Origin: Adiantum capillus-veneris
Taxonomy: Eukaryota > Streptophyta > Polypodiopsida > Polypodiales > Pteridaceae
NCBI GenBank assembly: GCA_014529385.2
Contig: CM043956.1
Span: 64,112,620 to 64,176,619 of the forward strand
Reading direction: 5' to 3'
Length of the DNA stretch: 64,000 bases
Shown here: piece by piece, positions 47,144-59,464 of the stretch
How the letters are laid out: each line of letters starts with the position of its first letter
Position numbering within the stretch: position 1 is the first letter of the stretch
Translations under genes and position numbers: made by a program
Notes under the pieces: model-generated
Told to the model about the DNA's origin: nothing
The model's input: the letters and a program-made list of their open reading frames with translations, nothing else
The model's database searches: none

Positions 47144-49470
47144 CTTCATCAATGATTTGCGTATGCAATCAAATGGTGTTATGTAGAGTCATTGCGGACA
47201 ATATATTTCACAAAAATAGAAAATACAGAAACAATCAATGATTTGGTAATGCGGACAAAAATTTCCTTGATGTAATCCACAAAAAAGTAGCAAAAACATC
47301 AGATAAAATCCCATGGGTACTTATAATCCTTTTGATTACATATTAAGAGATCAAAAAAAGAAACATAATACCATTATAATGAGTATCATTAGGAAGCAAT
47401 GAGATGACCTCAAAAACTTATAGAAACTGGCATAGAAATCATGTAACACAAAATGCAAGGACAATTATCAAACATCGTCAGGATCATATTTTAAAGTCTG
47501 CACATAGATTTAATGCTAATCAATTAGAAAACAGACGATAGGAAAACTCCAAACATGCCACAAAGAGGCCCATCAAAAGATTCTTTAAGTAAATTAGCAC
47601 GATAACATCACCATCAAGAGCTTGGCTACGATAGCTAGCGATGGAGATCCCATGACTAATTGTGAAGCATTGGTGCAACCATATGAAGCTCCACTGATTA
47701 TATTGGGATTATGCTTGCGGCAAAAAGTTTAAAGTGTTGATATCATGGTCTTATCTAGAGAGGGCTTTCATATATACGTGTAGTACCTATAGTTGCTCCA
47801 ATCATCTCTATAGACTCCATCCCTCGCACACATGATGATAATCTTTTGATGCACATGCTGGCATGGTCGTTTCCTAAAACATTGATCCTGAATGCCCAAC
47901 GACTTGTAAGCCAATCTACAATATTTACTTGGGGCGACATTTATTAAAGAATTCACATACCAAATGAGGGTGCATCATGACATATATATGCACATATGAA
48001 TTTAGTGTATAAAGGAAGTTGGGTATATATGCCTTTGTGTGTGTAGTACTTGCATATATAATTGTTGAGGCAAATACACTTTTGATTAAAGACCAATATT
48101 TACTTGATCTAAGATTTTCCTTTTCATGATCAAATTGCATCACATGTCATCTTGTGACGGTTTGGAACCTAGCCTTTTGTTTTGAAGATTTTGGTTCATA
48201 TATTTTAGCATTGAGTTGTTTGCCTCACATTATAATTGAACATGATATTGAGAGAATTGGAACAAGTATTTATGTGTGTACAATTAAAAAGCATATGCAA
48301 TTGTAGACAGACAAATTGATTGGTAATAGAATATTAAACAATTTGTCAACAATAAACAATCAAACACATAAACAGTTGTAAAGGTAAAAAACTAACCAAG
48401 TCTGGGGTCGCTAATTTAACGGTCAAAAGGCACTAGTGGTCAACTATTAATACCATGGGCAAGCTTCTCAATTTCTCTGGTCAATTAAGTTGTTTAATCG
48501 CAAGAGCCAAGTATTTTATGTTCGAGGGCTGACTAGAGGCTATACGTAGAAGACATTGTAGTTAAACTACGATAAAAGGAATTGCTCATGAAATCATCGC
48601 CTGACTTATTTTCTTTTCTTTGACCCCCCAAAGTCTTTCACAATGATTTAATTTTGGTGTGTGTGCTTATTTTGTATGCCTTGGGTTTTTTGCTTTTCAA
48701 GGAAAAGCGCCTACACTGGGAACCTCTAGGGCTCTAGTACCATAGACGATACATGTGAATGAAGTACCAAATTAACCTGGGATTTCTCTTCCAGCTTAAG
48801 ACTTTACATTGTGGCACTTTTGATTTTTTTTGTTTGTTCGTTTTCAGTATTTTAATTTTGTAACTTTGGGGGTCATATAACACTGTTACCCTCCCTAAGC
48901 TCATCACACTAGTAAACTCCCTTTATAATACTTAAGCTAAAGGTCAATAGGGACTTAAGCCCACTAGAAAGCTGTAGTACATTGCACACAATGTTGCCTA
49001 AATCGGGTTAAGAACCTAAAGTAACCATTAATTATTAGGAATGCATTCCCCATGGTATTAAGAGAAGATATCTAACTCCTAACTTGGTCAAACTAGCTTA
49101 GTCAGACTACTTCATTCTGAAACCTAGACAAGGGATTATGACAGAAAACTATATAGAATCTAACATTTAATCTAAGCAAATGTATGGAATATTATGCTAC
49201 CAATCACAATTAAAGAAGAAATAAATGGATGCAAAAAATACAAGGGGCAATGCTAATGGACAAGAAACACTTGTTCTGTTGATGATCACGCTTGATTCAA
49301 AGAGTGAACGAGAGATAGACTTCATGAAGTTCAAGGTCCTAATATCCTGTACACATTAGAAAACACAAAGAATAGGAGGCACATCAGTGGGAAGAGGCAC
49401 CAACCCTTATTGAACACAATCAAACAACATAAGGAACCCTAACCTAATTATTTGCACTCCCTCGAGAGAG

Positions 49471-49896
49471 TCAAGGGAATAGGATATTGTAGAGATTGGG
49501 GGGAATCCCTAAGGCTAAACCCCTATCCTCATCATCATCGAGAAAAACAAAGTCATCATCCGTGCCATCCGTGTAATCATGTAACTCTTCCTCATCATTA
49601 GAGGCACAAATGTTTACTAAGAACATCACTAGACGCCTATAGTCATCTTGATCAAGAGGGTAGTCTTGTGCAATCGGGGTGACGTCCTCTACTAAGTATG
49701 GATCAATTATGGTCAAGAGATGTATCAACCATTCTGATTCCTTGAAATTCCTCTGACACGCTAGCGTATCTACCAAATCCCATTCACATGCAAGCACTGG
49801 GTAGAGTATGTGAAACACTTTTGCAAAGTAAAGAGGGTACCTCTCACCCAAGGTAGGAGTGGATGACTCTATCGTACTAGCCATATCTGTACACAA
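49471..49896 (-). CDS. unrecognised acidic ORF
   Basis: An open frame of 141 residues (ATG at 49896, or MASTIESSTPTLGERYP from 49884). The C-terminal third is strongly acidic (NDEEELHDYTDGTDDDFVFL, then DDDED). No domain is recognised. It lies downstream, in the same orientation, of the minus-strand gypsy fragments at 50.5-53.3 kb, so it may be part of that element or a chance frame. Confidence 0.3.
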   Translation of the reverse strand: MCTDMASTIESSTPTLGERYPLYFAKVFHILYPVLACEWDLVDTLACQRNFKESEWLIHLLTIIDPYLVEDVTPIAQDYPLDQDDYRRLVMFLVNICASNDEEELHDYTDGTDDDFVFLDDDEDRGLALGIPPNLYNILFP

Positions 49897-50490
49897 AGAT
49901 AGATGTTGGTTAGAGTGAAAATATTATAAGGATTGTGTCAAAAGGTCGTGTCCTTGTGCATAATGTGTTTCTATGATTTTGTGTTATGTATAGAAATCGT
50001 AGGTTTCCGGATTTTTGGTTTGGTGCTCTTACACTTTTACTTTTTTATTTTTGTTTTGTGAGTGTAAGGCTTTATATATATATTCCCTAAGATTGGAGAT
50101 TGAGAGTTCAGGGAGGAAGTTTAAGAGGGGAGTGAGTGAATGATGAGCGTCAACAAACACTCCCCCCTTCCTTGGGTAGATCATACCTTTTGGAATGATG
50201 TCGTCACCTTTGGAAACCAATTGTTCCAAGTTGTTATGGGTGAAGGGTTTATCCAATAGTTTTCGCCCGCCCTATGCATTTCATCTAGCTGCAAGGGTGG
50301 TAAGGTACTCTCCCATGATTTTATTTGCAACGTTGTTGTAGGTGGTGAACTTACAACGGGAGGTGCAAAAAACTACATGAAGAGCAAGAAGGTTCATTTG
50401 ACTTCCCTGTTCTTGAGCTAGGTGGAACAAATCGTTCTTTCTTCGGTACCAAAACTAGCTCTAGAGCGAGTGTGTAGCATTCTGTGATTT

Positions 50491-51400
50491 TTACTTTCCG
50501 CGATCGTCAATTTGTTTTGGAGCTACAGGTGACATGTAAGAGCACAATTTACATTTTGGTACCCAAATTTGATCATTTCCTTCATAGTAGCCTTGGGCTT
50601 CCAATAAATTTTTGGGAATCCAATGCAACGTTTCTTTATATTTCTTGGGGCAAGTGGGATGTCTCTTATCAGGCTCCTGTCTTTTAGCACTAGCTATGGT
50701 CGCTAAAGAAGCTTTAGGGACCCACTTGTATGTTTTCTTTGTTATATTAGGATGGGTCTTGTGTGTCTCAAGCTTTATTTCAACTACAACAGTTGAAGCT
50801 CTAGAGAGTTGGGCTATGGGGACATATGGTTCAACCTCTTGGACATGCAATGTTTTGGGTTTTATTTCCTTAAGAGGCAAAATCTTAGGTACTATGGCTT
50901 GAGTGGTACAGCTAAGAGTTGGTTTGTACGTTGTGACACCCCCAGTCCCCAATCTATAGTGCATTTGGTGGCTATCATCCACGTGCGTCCTAGGTTTATA
51001 TTACCCTCCATAGTTCCAGCAGGCATGACTAAAAAGTCTTCAGCTACAACCCCGTTGTCATAACTGACAGAAGCGTGCTAGATTCCAAAAACCGTGGTTT
51101 TTTTCTTGTTGAGACCCTTGACTTGGATAATACTCTTAGATAGAGATGGCTTCCCTAACTGACACCACACCCCATATGATACAGATTATACTTAGCACCC
51201 GTGTCCAATAAGGCGTTATATAGCACTTTTCCATAGGTGCTATTTAGCTCAATAGGGTATCGTAGAGGTGTGTTAGAGTACAACCAATCATTCCCTATTT
51301 CAAAGTGGAATGCATGTGTAACTCCTTGGTCGGCCTCTCGTTGGCATCTTATACGTTGTTGTCGCTCCTTAGCCTCAGCTTGAGCTTGTATATTCTTCAA
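50491..51400 (-). pseudogene. retropepsin domain (DTGA type) and WVPK-repeat region of a gypsy-like element
   Basis: The frame from 51400 begins with a charged helix (AQAEAKERQQRIRCQRE) and leads to YNALLDTGAKYNLY, a canonical aspartic protease active site. After stops and a shift, AEDFLVMPAGTM and LGRTWMIATKCTIDWGLG match the C-terminal half of a retropepsin (about 50930-51060). The frame 50982-50491 then carries KTYKWVPKAS, LHWIPKNLLEAQGYYEGN and IWVPK, a spaced W-x-P-K motif of unknown role. It lies immediately 3' of an integrase on the same strand, overlapping it by four bases, which is not the standard gypsy order. Confidence 0.6.
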
Positions 51401-52216
51401 CTCGGCTTATGCTTGGCTGCCTTTTTTTGATGGATGGCACGTAGCTCCTCTTGGCTTAAAGGATCATAGTATCCTTTAAATTTTCTCCCATTGAGGAATC
51501 TAGTGGTTTCAACTCCATCAAGAGTCTCCACATGAATGGTCCCTTGTGGGGTGATTTCACATACTCTATATGGTCCTTTTCCCGCATATTTCAACTTTTC
51601 TTTTCGTTACGCACTCCATACATAAGGAATTTATCACCAACATTGATTTCTTTGTTCTTTAGATGACGGTCAAACCATTTCTTCCTTCTATCTTTCTTCA
51701 CAAGTGCATTTTGCACAACCAATTATCTTTCTTCATCTAACCTCTCAAGGATGTATAAGCGCTCAACTAAAGGGTTACCATCCCAACCTTCTTGTGAAGC
51801 TATGCGCAGAGACTAGGAATCACAAACTCCCATGGCATAACTGCTTCTTGGCCATATACCATTTTGAATGGTGTACAATTGATAGCCACTTTGTAAGAAG
51901 TACGATAAGCCCATAGAGCTGAAGTCAGCTTCAAATGCCAATCTATGCGATGAGCTTTCACCATTTTGGTCAAGATAGAGATTAAGGTCTTGTTGGTACT
52001 CTTAGCTTGGCCATTTCCTTGTGGTGGATAGAAGGTGTGGACTATGGTGAGCTATCATGAAGTTTGTGGTGAGTTCCTTTATCACTCCATTTATGAAATG
52101 AGTACCATTTTCACTCACAATCTCAAAGGGACAACCAAATCTTGTAATAATGTTCTCAAAGAGAAACTTGGCAGTTGAGTGACCCTAAATCGTGTGGGCT
52201 ATAGTCTTGTGAGATG
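51397..52216 (-). pseudogene. gypsy integrase core and C-terminal domain
   Basis: Reading right to left, with stops: FGCPFEIVSENGTHFINGV (core, second Asp replaced by Glu or shifted), HRIDWHLKLTSALWAYRTSY, CTPFKMVYGQEAVMPWE, then the C-terminal KYAGKGPYRVCEITPQGTIH and ETTRFLNGRKFKGYYDPLS. These are hallmarks of non-chromovirus plant gypsy (Tat/Ogre/Athila-like) integrase. No chromodomain follows. Confidence 0.8.
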
Positions 52217-53258
52217 CTACCGGTCACCATAAGCTATATGCATTGCTTCTAGTATATTTAAGGGTACGAGTGGTGGCATTTCATCCCCCTCAGGTGTTAC
52301 CCAGGTCGTCCCTTTGTTTCCCCAAGTGTCTATGGTTGCTGCTAAGTGGATCCAATCCACATTGTCCGACTTAGTCATCGCAAGTAGTACATCCATATAA
52401 GGAGAATATTCCCCAACATCAGTGTCCACTTTACATGTGTAACAATACTGCAATGGGACCGAGTGAATTGTGGTGTCAGATCTATGATCAATTATAAACC
52501 TGTTTCCTACAGGATGTGCTCGACCAATTACGAGATCCACTTGAATGAGAGAATCTTGGAACTGCAAGTAGACATGGTTTTTAGACCAGTCATGCACCAT
52601 TTTTGCTTCCCTCATGAAAGGACGTCCTCAGATCATCTCAGATGCCATAGTGTGTTTTGAGATCCGTAACAATGAAGGTATTTCTTATTTTATGTCCAAA
52701 GACCTTGATCTTGAGATCTTCTAGCATCCCAATAGGTTTAACAATAGACCCATTGGCCATCTTACCGCTATGGTTGTGGTCCCAAGGTGAGGTCTTCCCA
52801 TAGTTTCCCAGCAATCTTTAGTCACAATGCTAACCCTAGCGCCACCATCAAGGATTCCGTTCACAATTAATCCCTTGGTAGTGATTGGTATGGTTGAATT
52901 GGATTCATCACTCTCAAAGTATTGTCCCAACTTGTTAACAGGTATTTCTACAGCAGGGTTCTCATCTAGGTTGGGTTGTGGATCTAAGTGTTCCTTCTCT
53001 ATTGGCATCTCTGTCCATTGAGGAAAGCTTGAAGAGCTAAGAATAGCTCAAGGTCTCCATATAGTTTGGACATGATGGTGTTCTAACTTCTAAAGCCATG
53101 AGATCCATCATTTTGGCAATATTTAAAGGCACCTTTTGGGCTTCAGTCCCTTGACGTGGGGAAGATGGGATCTCCATTTCTTCGATAGGGTCAATAGTCC
53201 CACTGTAAACATTCTTTCCAACAAGAAGTGAGTACGTCCACTTTATAGGAGCAATCAA
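52217..53258 (-). pseudogene. retropepsin region (DGGA type) of a gypsy element
   Basis: The frame 53008-52721 holds IPVNKLGQYFESDESNS and VNGILDGGARVSIVTKDCW. The latter is a retropepsin-like core, again with Gly at the Ser/Thr position. Further on GRPFMREAKMVHDWSKNHVY (about 52560-52620) matches the GRPFM motif near the retropepsin C-terminus. The final 100 residues (to 52217) are unrecognised. RT and RNase H are missing between here and the integrase at 52216. Confidence 0.65.
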
Positions 53259-53309
53259 ACTGAATCTGCCCCTCTTTCAAGGTAGTGATGCTATGCCTGA
53301 AATCATCAG

Positions 53310-54590
53310 CTTCTTAGATATAAGAGAATATCCTGAAGGGTATACCAAGGGACAGAAACAATGACTTGTCCAAAAGGCAACAAGATACCGCCTTATAAAA
53401 ATCACCTTCTACTGCAAGGGCAAAGACCGGATCCTCATGTGAGTGCCAATCTCCAGTGAAATCACGGATGTGATCTCAAGTTGCCATGATGGTGTTTGTC
53501 GTGGCCACTTTTCTCTATATATTACTAGTAGGAAGATTCTACAGGTAGGATTCTTCTGGCCTAGTCTGAACAGGGATGTGCATCATTGGTGTAAAACATG
53601 CAGAGCTTGTCAAATATCCAATGATCGAACACTAACCTATGAGCCATAGACTCCTATCATCTCATATGGGCCATTTGAGAAGTGTGGAATAGATGCATTT
53701 GGTCCTTTACCAAGGGCCCAGCCGGGTAAACTGTACATTCTAGTTGGTGTAGACTACATGACCCGATGGGCGGAAGCAGCAGCCACCACACGCATTACAA
53801 CCCAAGAAGTGGTGAAGTTCATATTTGAGCACATCTGTTGTCATTTTGGCACACCTCTGGAGATAATATCTGATAGAGGCCACGTTTCAGAGGCGACTTG
53901 GTGGGAGAATTGATGAAAAAGTTAGGCATAACACGCCGATACTCCACTCCATACTATCCATAGTGCAATGGTCTAATGGAAAAGGTAAACGACATGATTT
54001 GTAAGATCATCACAAAGCAGGTGAATAACCACACAAGTGATTGGGATAAGCATCTCATGGATGCTCTTTGGGCCTACCGCATGACATTCCAAACATCACT
54101 AGGTTTCACCCCTTTCCATCTGGTATATGAAAAAGAAGCCATTCTACCCATCGAGGTGCAGATAGCCAGCTTGTGAGTCATGGCTAGAACAGTGCCCAAT
54201 CGCCCATCTCTACAACCACATCTTGGATCTAGAAAGGCTTCAGCTAGACAGGGAAGGCTAGAACAACGCCGACTCACATTCAATCAAGGGATTAAGGAAA
54301 AGGGTCTAAAGAAAGGCATGTTAGTATTGAGATACGACAACAAATTCGACACTAGAAAAGATAAGAAGTTTCAACCCAGATGGGAAGGGCCATTCATCAT
54401 CAAAAGGTGATACGTGAATGGTAGCTACTAATTGATGGAGGTAGATGGCCGAATTTACAAGACCAGAGTCAATGGATGGAGGCTCAAAAGGTACTTCTTA
54501 AGGTTTGATCCAGAGTTCATGATAGATATTCCAAAGGATGGAGAACCCTCCAACTCCACCGCTAGAGAATCAGGAGCAGAGCTAGAGGCA
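53310..54590 (+). pseudogene. gypsy integrase (non-chromovirus), plus strand
   Basis: Zinc-binding part ending WCKTCRACQISND (about 53580-53625). The core has YILVGVDYMTRWAEAAATT (53731-53790), a segment IISDRG near 53868, and PYYPXCNGLMEKVNDMI with one TAG. The C-terminal part has DALWAYRMTFQTSLGFTPFH, KGMLVLRYDNKFDTRKDKKF and WEGPFIIK. Stops at about 53650, 53960, 54175 and 54408 disable it. It faces away from the minus-strand fragments to its left; the junction lies at about 53260-53310. Confidence 0.85.
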
Positions 54591-54849
54591 TGAATGCCTC
54601 TAGCCAGAAGGGGATGGCTAATGATGGCCGGCTTTCAAAGCCTTGGGTGCGGGAACAAACTTCAAGAGGGGAGCATAACAATAATAATAAAAAGAAAACG
54701 TTTTTTTACAGACTGCCCCCCCACTCCTTGTCTAGCACTCACAGAAGGGGCCACCCCCCCTGGCACCAGCCTCACCCTCTCTCTCTTTCCCCAGCCTGGC
54801 GCCACCCTCTCTCTCTCTCTCTTACACACCACACACTCCCTCTCCCACT

Positions 54850-55050
<201 letters not shown>

Positions 55051-55780
55051 ATATCCCACACACTCTCGACCTCACCACTCCCTCCACCTCTCCCTCTCTC
55101 TCCATCTCTCATTCTATGTAAGAAAATCTCTATCTCTCTCTTTCCATACACATGCACACACACACACACTCACGAGCACGTACATATACACCCACATACA
55201 TACACTACACGCATGAGCACATACACCATACTCACCACACACATGCCATATGCACGCACAAGAAAGAAAAATCAAAGAAGCTCGACATCGACGCCCAAAG
55301 TAACAAAGAAGAACGACCAAAATCACACAATGGTGACAACAAATCAAGAATGGATGTCGAAGGCACATTGATGTCCAAAGCAACAAAGAAGAACGACCAA
55401 AATCACGCGATGGTGACAACAAATCAAGAAATGACACCGAAGGCATGCCTCGATCGGCCCCGAAAGTTGACGAGCGTGCTACACCAACGAACCAGTAAAG
55501 CCTGCGATTCATCGGCATATTGTCCATGACACATCTCCTTAGTAAACATCCGTAGGGTAATCCATTTTTCCATTTTCCAGCCAAGCTTTGTAAAAAAAAA
55601 ACCATTTGTATATTGCCACCTCTCTCTAGGTGATGGTCACAAAAAAGCCCACCTAGGAGATATCATTTTAAAATTCTTCTAAGACAAAGCAGGGGTCATC
55701 TGGGACCCGGTTGCCTGATTTTTCTCTCTAGCTTAGGGCCCTAAACCTTATCATTTTATGTTAAACTAATGCATCCTGCA

Positions 55781-55788
55781 CCTATAAA
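55781..55788 (+). promoter_or_regulatory. TATA box of the probable LTR
   Basis: CTATAAAAGAGC is a strong plant TATA element, the only one of this quality nearby, and lies where an LTR promoter would be expected. Confidence 0.5.
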
Positions 55789-55921
55789 AGAGCACTCAGA
55801 GGTCATTATTACGGGTCAGCACTTGAGAGGGAAGCCATGCACACACACTGACTCCAAGGGTCGCTACACACAGGAGTAGGATCTCCGCACACGTGAATTT
55901 TCCCTAGAGAACGCACTATAC

Positions 55922-55923
<2 letters not shown>

Positions 55924-55988
<65 letters not shown>

Positions 55989-55989
55989 C
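55924..55989. repeat. (CT)n(AT)n microsatellite
   Basis: About 41 bp of CT followed by about 24 bp of AT repeat. Confidence 0.95.
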
Positions 55990-56438
55990 TCCCTCTCTCT
56001 ATCACCACGGTCTCCATCTCCTCGTCGAAACGAAGGTTTTTGTAAATACCACCTTGAATCAAGTTTGCCCTCACATCCCGAGGGGTTTTTATCATCTACG
56101 TCTGCGTCTCTCTCTCTCTCTCTGTGGTGTGCCGTGTTAGTATTATTTGAATCGTTGATGTCCGCATCCTAGCCGCTCAAATCTAGGTGGTGCCCCCTGT
56201 TCACTCCCTGTGACGAGTTCTGCATGCACGGCCCTAGCCTATAGGTCGCTGGGTCCGTTTTGCGCTTGCGCTTGTCAACGTATTGCCGATGTGAATTTTA
56301 AAATGCTCTACACCACCTTCCTCTTATGTATTTCCTCCTATCATATGAGTTTTGTCTACCTCCTCTGCTTTAATAGATTCGTCAAATGATTTTAGATTAT
56401 CGAGGTGTTGTCGTTTGGACTCTTCTCTTTCCCTTTAT

Positions 56439-57550
56439 TCAGCTTTGCATTTGAGCTCGTTCTAAATCCGCTGACGCATGTTGCCGGGTGGCTACCCTTT
56501 GTTTGTGATGTTTGATCTTTTCAAGAGCTTTGGCCTTCCGGTGTTCCAATGGCCTGTTTTCATTATCCTCTCTTTCATCGTCTGCTTCAGTTCCAAGGTT
56601 TCTCTGTTCTTCATCCCTCTGTTGATGGTGCTTTTCTCTTTGGCTTGAGCCTCTTCCATAGATCTTTGTGTTGGTGTAATGGATATTGTATTTGTAGGCA
56701 TGTTTGACCTTACCTTTAGTCGTGTTTGTTTGAGTGTATTTCATCCTCCTCCACTTCCTCCTCTGAGATTGATACTCCGAGGGAGTATCTCTATCCTTTG
56801 ATTTAATTTCATCATTGGGTGGCACATCTGATTTGGTCTCTTCACTGTCAGATTTATGTTTCTCTGAGCTTTGTCTAGTTTGTTTCGTCTTTGTGGGTTG
56901 TACTATACAAGGTCTTGCCACCGGCTTCACTGATCTTTTGGATTTATGAATTAACTCCAATTGCGTTTTTGCGGGTGGTAGTTCATCAATCATTCCTAAT
57001 GCTTGATAGAAAATTCTGGTTAGCATTGGTCCAACGTTCATGTATGTTTTGCTTTTATCACTCCCCTTTATGTTTGCTTCCACTAAATTTTCCAAGATGT
57101 AAGTTCCAAAGTCACAGCAGCTGACCACCATCTATTGCCTTGGTCTTGCGCAAAAGGTTGTGGGTCCCTTGCTGCAAATGAAGAGCTTGATTGATGATTT
57201 CCGGGGTAATCTTCACTTTCATTTTCGCCCCATGTTTGTCTGTTAGTGTTGCTTCCCCATTGTATTAGATGGAACTGATCTCCCCATGGTGGTAATCGAA
57301 AGAAGCTATCCAGATGTAAGCATATGGTCCCTTCTAGTACTTCACAGTTTTGGTGTATTGTCCACAATTCCTTGGGGGATATGGTGATCTTGACTTTTGT
57401 TCCATCAGTTGCTTGGAATCTTACAATGAAGATATTTTTTGGTATTGTTTCTAGCTCCTGATCAGTGATGTGAGCCTTCTCATTTGATGAGATGTCGATG
57501 ATCTCATAAGGTGCCACCCTCCAGTCCTTCAAGGCTTTCCTGCGAGGCAT
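56439..57550 (-). CDS. two overlapping ORFs of unknown function, probably one frameshifted protein
   Basis: ORF 57550-57083 starts MPRRKALKDWRVAPYEIIDI and includes HITDQELETIPKNIFIVRF and ISPKELWTIHQNCEVLEG. ORF 57131-56439 reads VSCCDFGTYILENLVEANIK, YMNVGPMLTRIFYQALGMID, then a long basic, Glu/Lys/Arg/Gln-rich tail (RRKWRRMKYTQTNTTKGKVK). They overlap by 49 bases in different frames. The tail of the first (DPQPFAQDQGN) runs into the start of the second, suggesting a single protein of about 370 residues with one frameshift near 57125. Neither half matches a family I recognise. Position between gypsy remnants suggests a mobile-element origin (for instance an extra ORF or gag), but a host gene fragment is possible. 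Confidence 0.45.
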
Positions 57551-57707
57551 CCTCTGACCAATTTCAAGCCTCTTTTAAATTTAGGAGATGATCAAAAGGT
57601 TGTCAAGAAAATTAAAAAAATGCAAATTTTGACCATAAAATGAGAAATGAGCATAACTTTGTCAAAATTACTCCAAATTAGACCAAACTTCAATTTGGCT
57701 TTGAGGT

Positions 57708-57727
57708 ACATGGATCGTGATCCATGT
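57708..57727. repeat. palindromic motif copy 1
   Basis: acatggatcgtgatccatgt; differs from a perfect palindrome at one position pair. Confidence 0.9.
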
Positions 57728-57977
57728 TGGAGTACATTTTAATGATTTGATGATTTTCACCTAGTAGGGCACATCAAGATGATGCTTTGGTCCAAAAACT
57801 TTGGGGTTTGGATCATTGGTTAAGATTTTAGGTCAAATTTTGGAAAATTTATGAGACAGAGAATTTGAGCTCTTTGGTTGGGATTTTGAGATCCAAATGA
57901 CTTGATACTTCAGGGATAGACTTTGTATGGTGTCCAAGACCAGTTGGTGACGTTCCTTCTTGAATGAGTAAAAAAGT

Positions 57978-57997
57978 ACATGGATTGCGATCCATGT
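57978..57997. repeat. palindromic motif copy 2
   Basis: acatggattgcgatccatgt; one mismatched pair. Confidence 0.9.
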
Positions 57998-59085
57998 TTG
58001 GCAGGGTTTTGGAATGCCATTTGGCACACATGTTCCTATCCCAGGGAATTCACTCTATATACAAAACGGGATGGCACCTGCAAGCGGATAACTTTGATAA
58101 AACCCCTATATACGACTCATATTAGAGAATATTACCCCCCTTTCCACAGTTATACGACAATCAATGAAGAAAACTATCATACCCCTATCTTACATATAAA
58201 ATTTAGGCCTCACATGATCTAATGGAGTTAAAATAGTCAAAGAGTGTGTAGCACAGTGACTGGCAACGTACTAAGGAACCACTTGTTGATAACTAGATGT
58301 ACCCTCAAAGCAGTGTTAGTTCGTGCATGTATCTTTGTAGCTATTGACTCACAAGTTCAAGGGCATACTCTTTTGGAAGCCATGATTTTGAAACACAAAA
58401 AATTCCTCTTCTTTTCCCCTTTTCGCACTTCTCTCTCCCCCCTCCCCCCCCAAATGTGATACCCCCTCCCTTATTTTCAAGCTTGGGTGATAAGTTATTA
58501 GGGGCATGCCCCTAACTTATAATCTTATGTAACTTATGAAGAAAACCCCCTCCCTTGCACTTACGTGGTGCAATAAGTTTTCCATGGTGAATCCCCCGAG
58601 GTTCCTATAGTCCATCCTAGCACACTGGTGAATTTTTTTCAAGTTTAGATATCTTTTTCCCTAAGTTTACTCCATTTCCTAGTTTATGGCCATTTTTTTC
58701 TGACTTTGACCATATTTTTTTTTGGATCCCTTTTTGATCAATGCCCTTGGTTACCAATTGATGTTTCCTTGACTTCTGGTGATTTATGTCTGGGAATCAC
58801 CTTGCTACCCAATTACCTGTCAATTTTCAATACTTTCTGATTCCATTTGAGGTTGGATATCTAGCCAAGAAAATTCAATGACTTTGAAAGCATTTCTTAG
58901 CTAGGTTTCACAAACTTTGAAACTTTGAATGTTTTTCCTTTGGCACTTTGGTTTCTCACACATCTGCTCTGAACTTCAAAATCAACATTTACGTATACTA
59001 TTTTGACATCCTTTGTCTTGTATTTCCCATGTATAGGGCTAGTTATTGTCAACTATCAAAATCTGTCAAAATCTCCCTTGGAGGT

Positions 59086-59105
59086 ACATGGATCGCGATC
59101 CATGT
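59086..59105. repeat. palindromic motif copy 3 (perfect)
   Basis: acatggatcgcgatccatgt, a perfect 20-bp palindrome with a CGCG core. Confidence 0.95.
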
Positions 59106-59350
59106 TCTGAGGTCAAATGCTACCAGACTTGGTGGGTTAGTTTTTGGTACATATCCTAAGCCATTTGCCATAGAATTTTGGAGTTAGGATCACTTTAGCA
59201 CTAGTTAGATCCAAAATGACCATTTGCAGATTGAATCTGCTAGATCTCTTGGTTTTTGGTGATCCATTTTATGCCCAATTTGCATGGCATGCTCCTCTTT
59301 TCTACCTCTAACCATAGGATGAGTTTTTTTCCTGAATCTGTCATTAGGGT

Positions 59351-59370
59351 ACATGGATCGTGATCCATGT
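59351..59370. repeat. palindromic motif copy 4
   Basis: acatggatcgtgatccatgt, identical to copy 1. Confidence 0.9.
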
Positions 59371-59464
59371 TGGAGCGTGGATTGCAGATCCAATTAGCAT
59401 AGTATGTTCTTGGGTTTATGGGGAGTCTACTGCCCATTTTTTTCTTGAGATTAGGGTTTTGGGA

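Larger units (their letters stand above)
45541..49470. other. mostly noncoding DNA, no gene identified
   Basis: 45541-45900 may be the decayed upstream part of copia G. Beyond that: a poly-C tract (46445-46475), a 40-bp direct duplication (ATTGATTAGAGTAATAAAA at 46521 and 46561) and a GA tract (47064-47142). The remainder is A/T-rich with no recognised element. Confidence 0.5.

Noticed and set aside
50491-53258. Endogenous pararetrovirus or other virus-derived sequence
   Set aside because: The integrase with plant gypsy C-terminal motifs lies directly alongside on the same strand; no movement protein or coat protein motif was seen. A retrotransposon origin is simpler.
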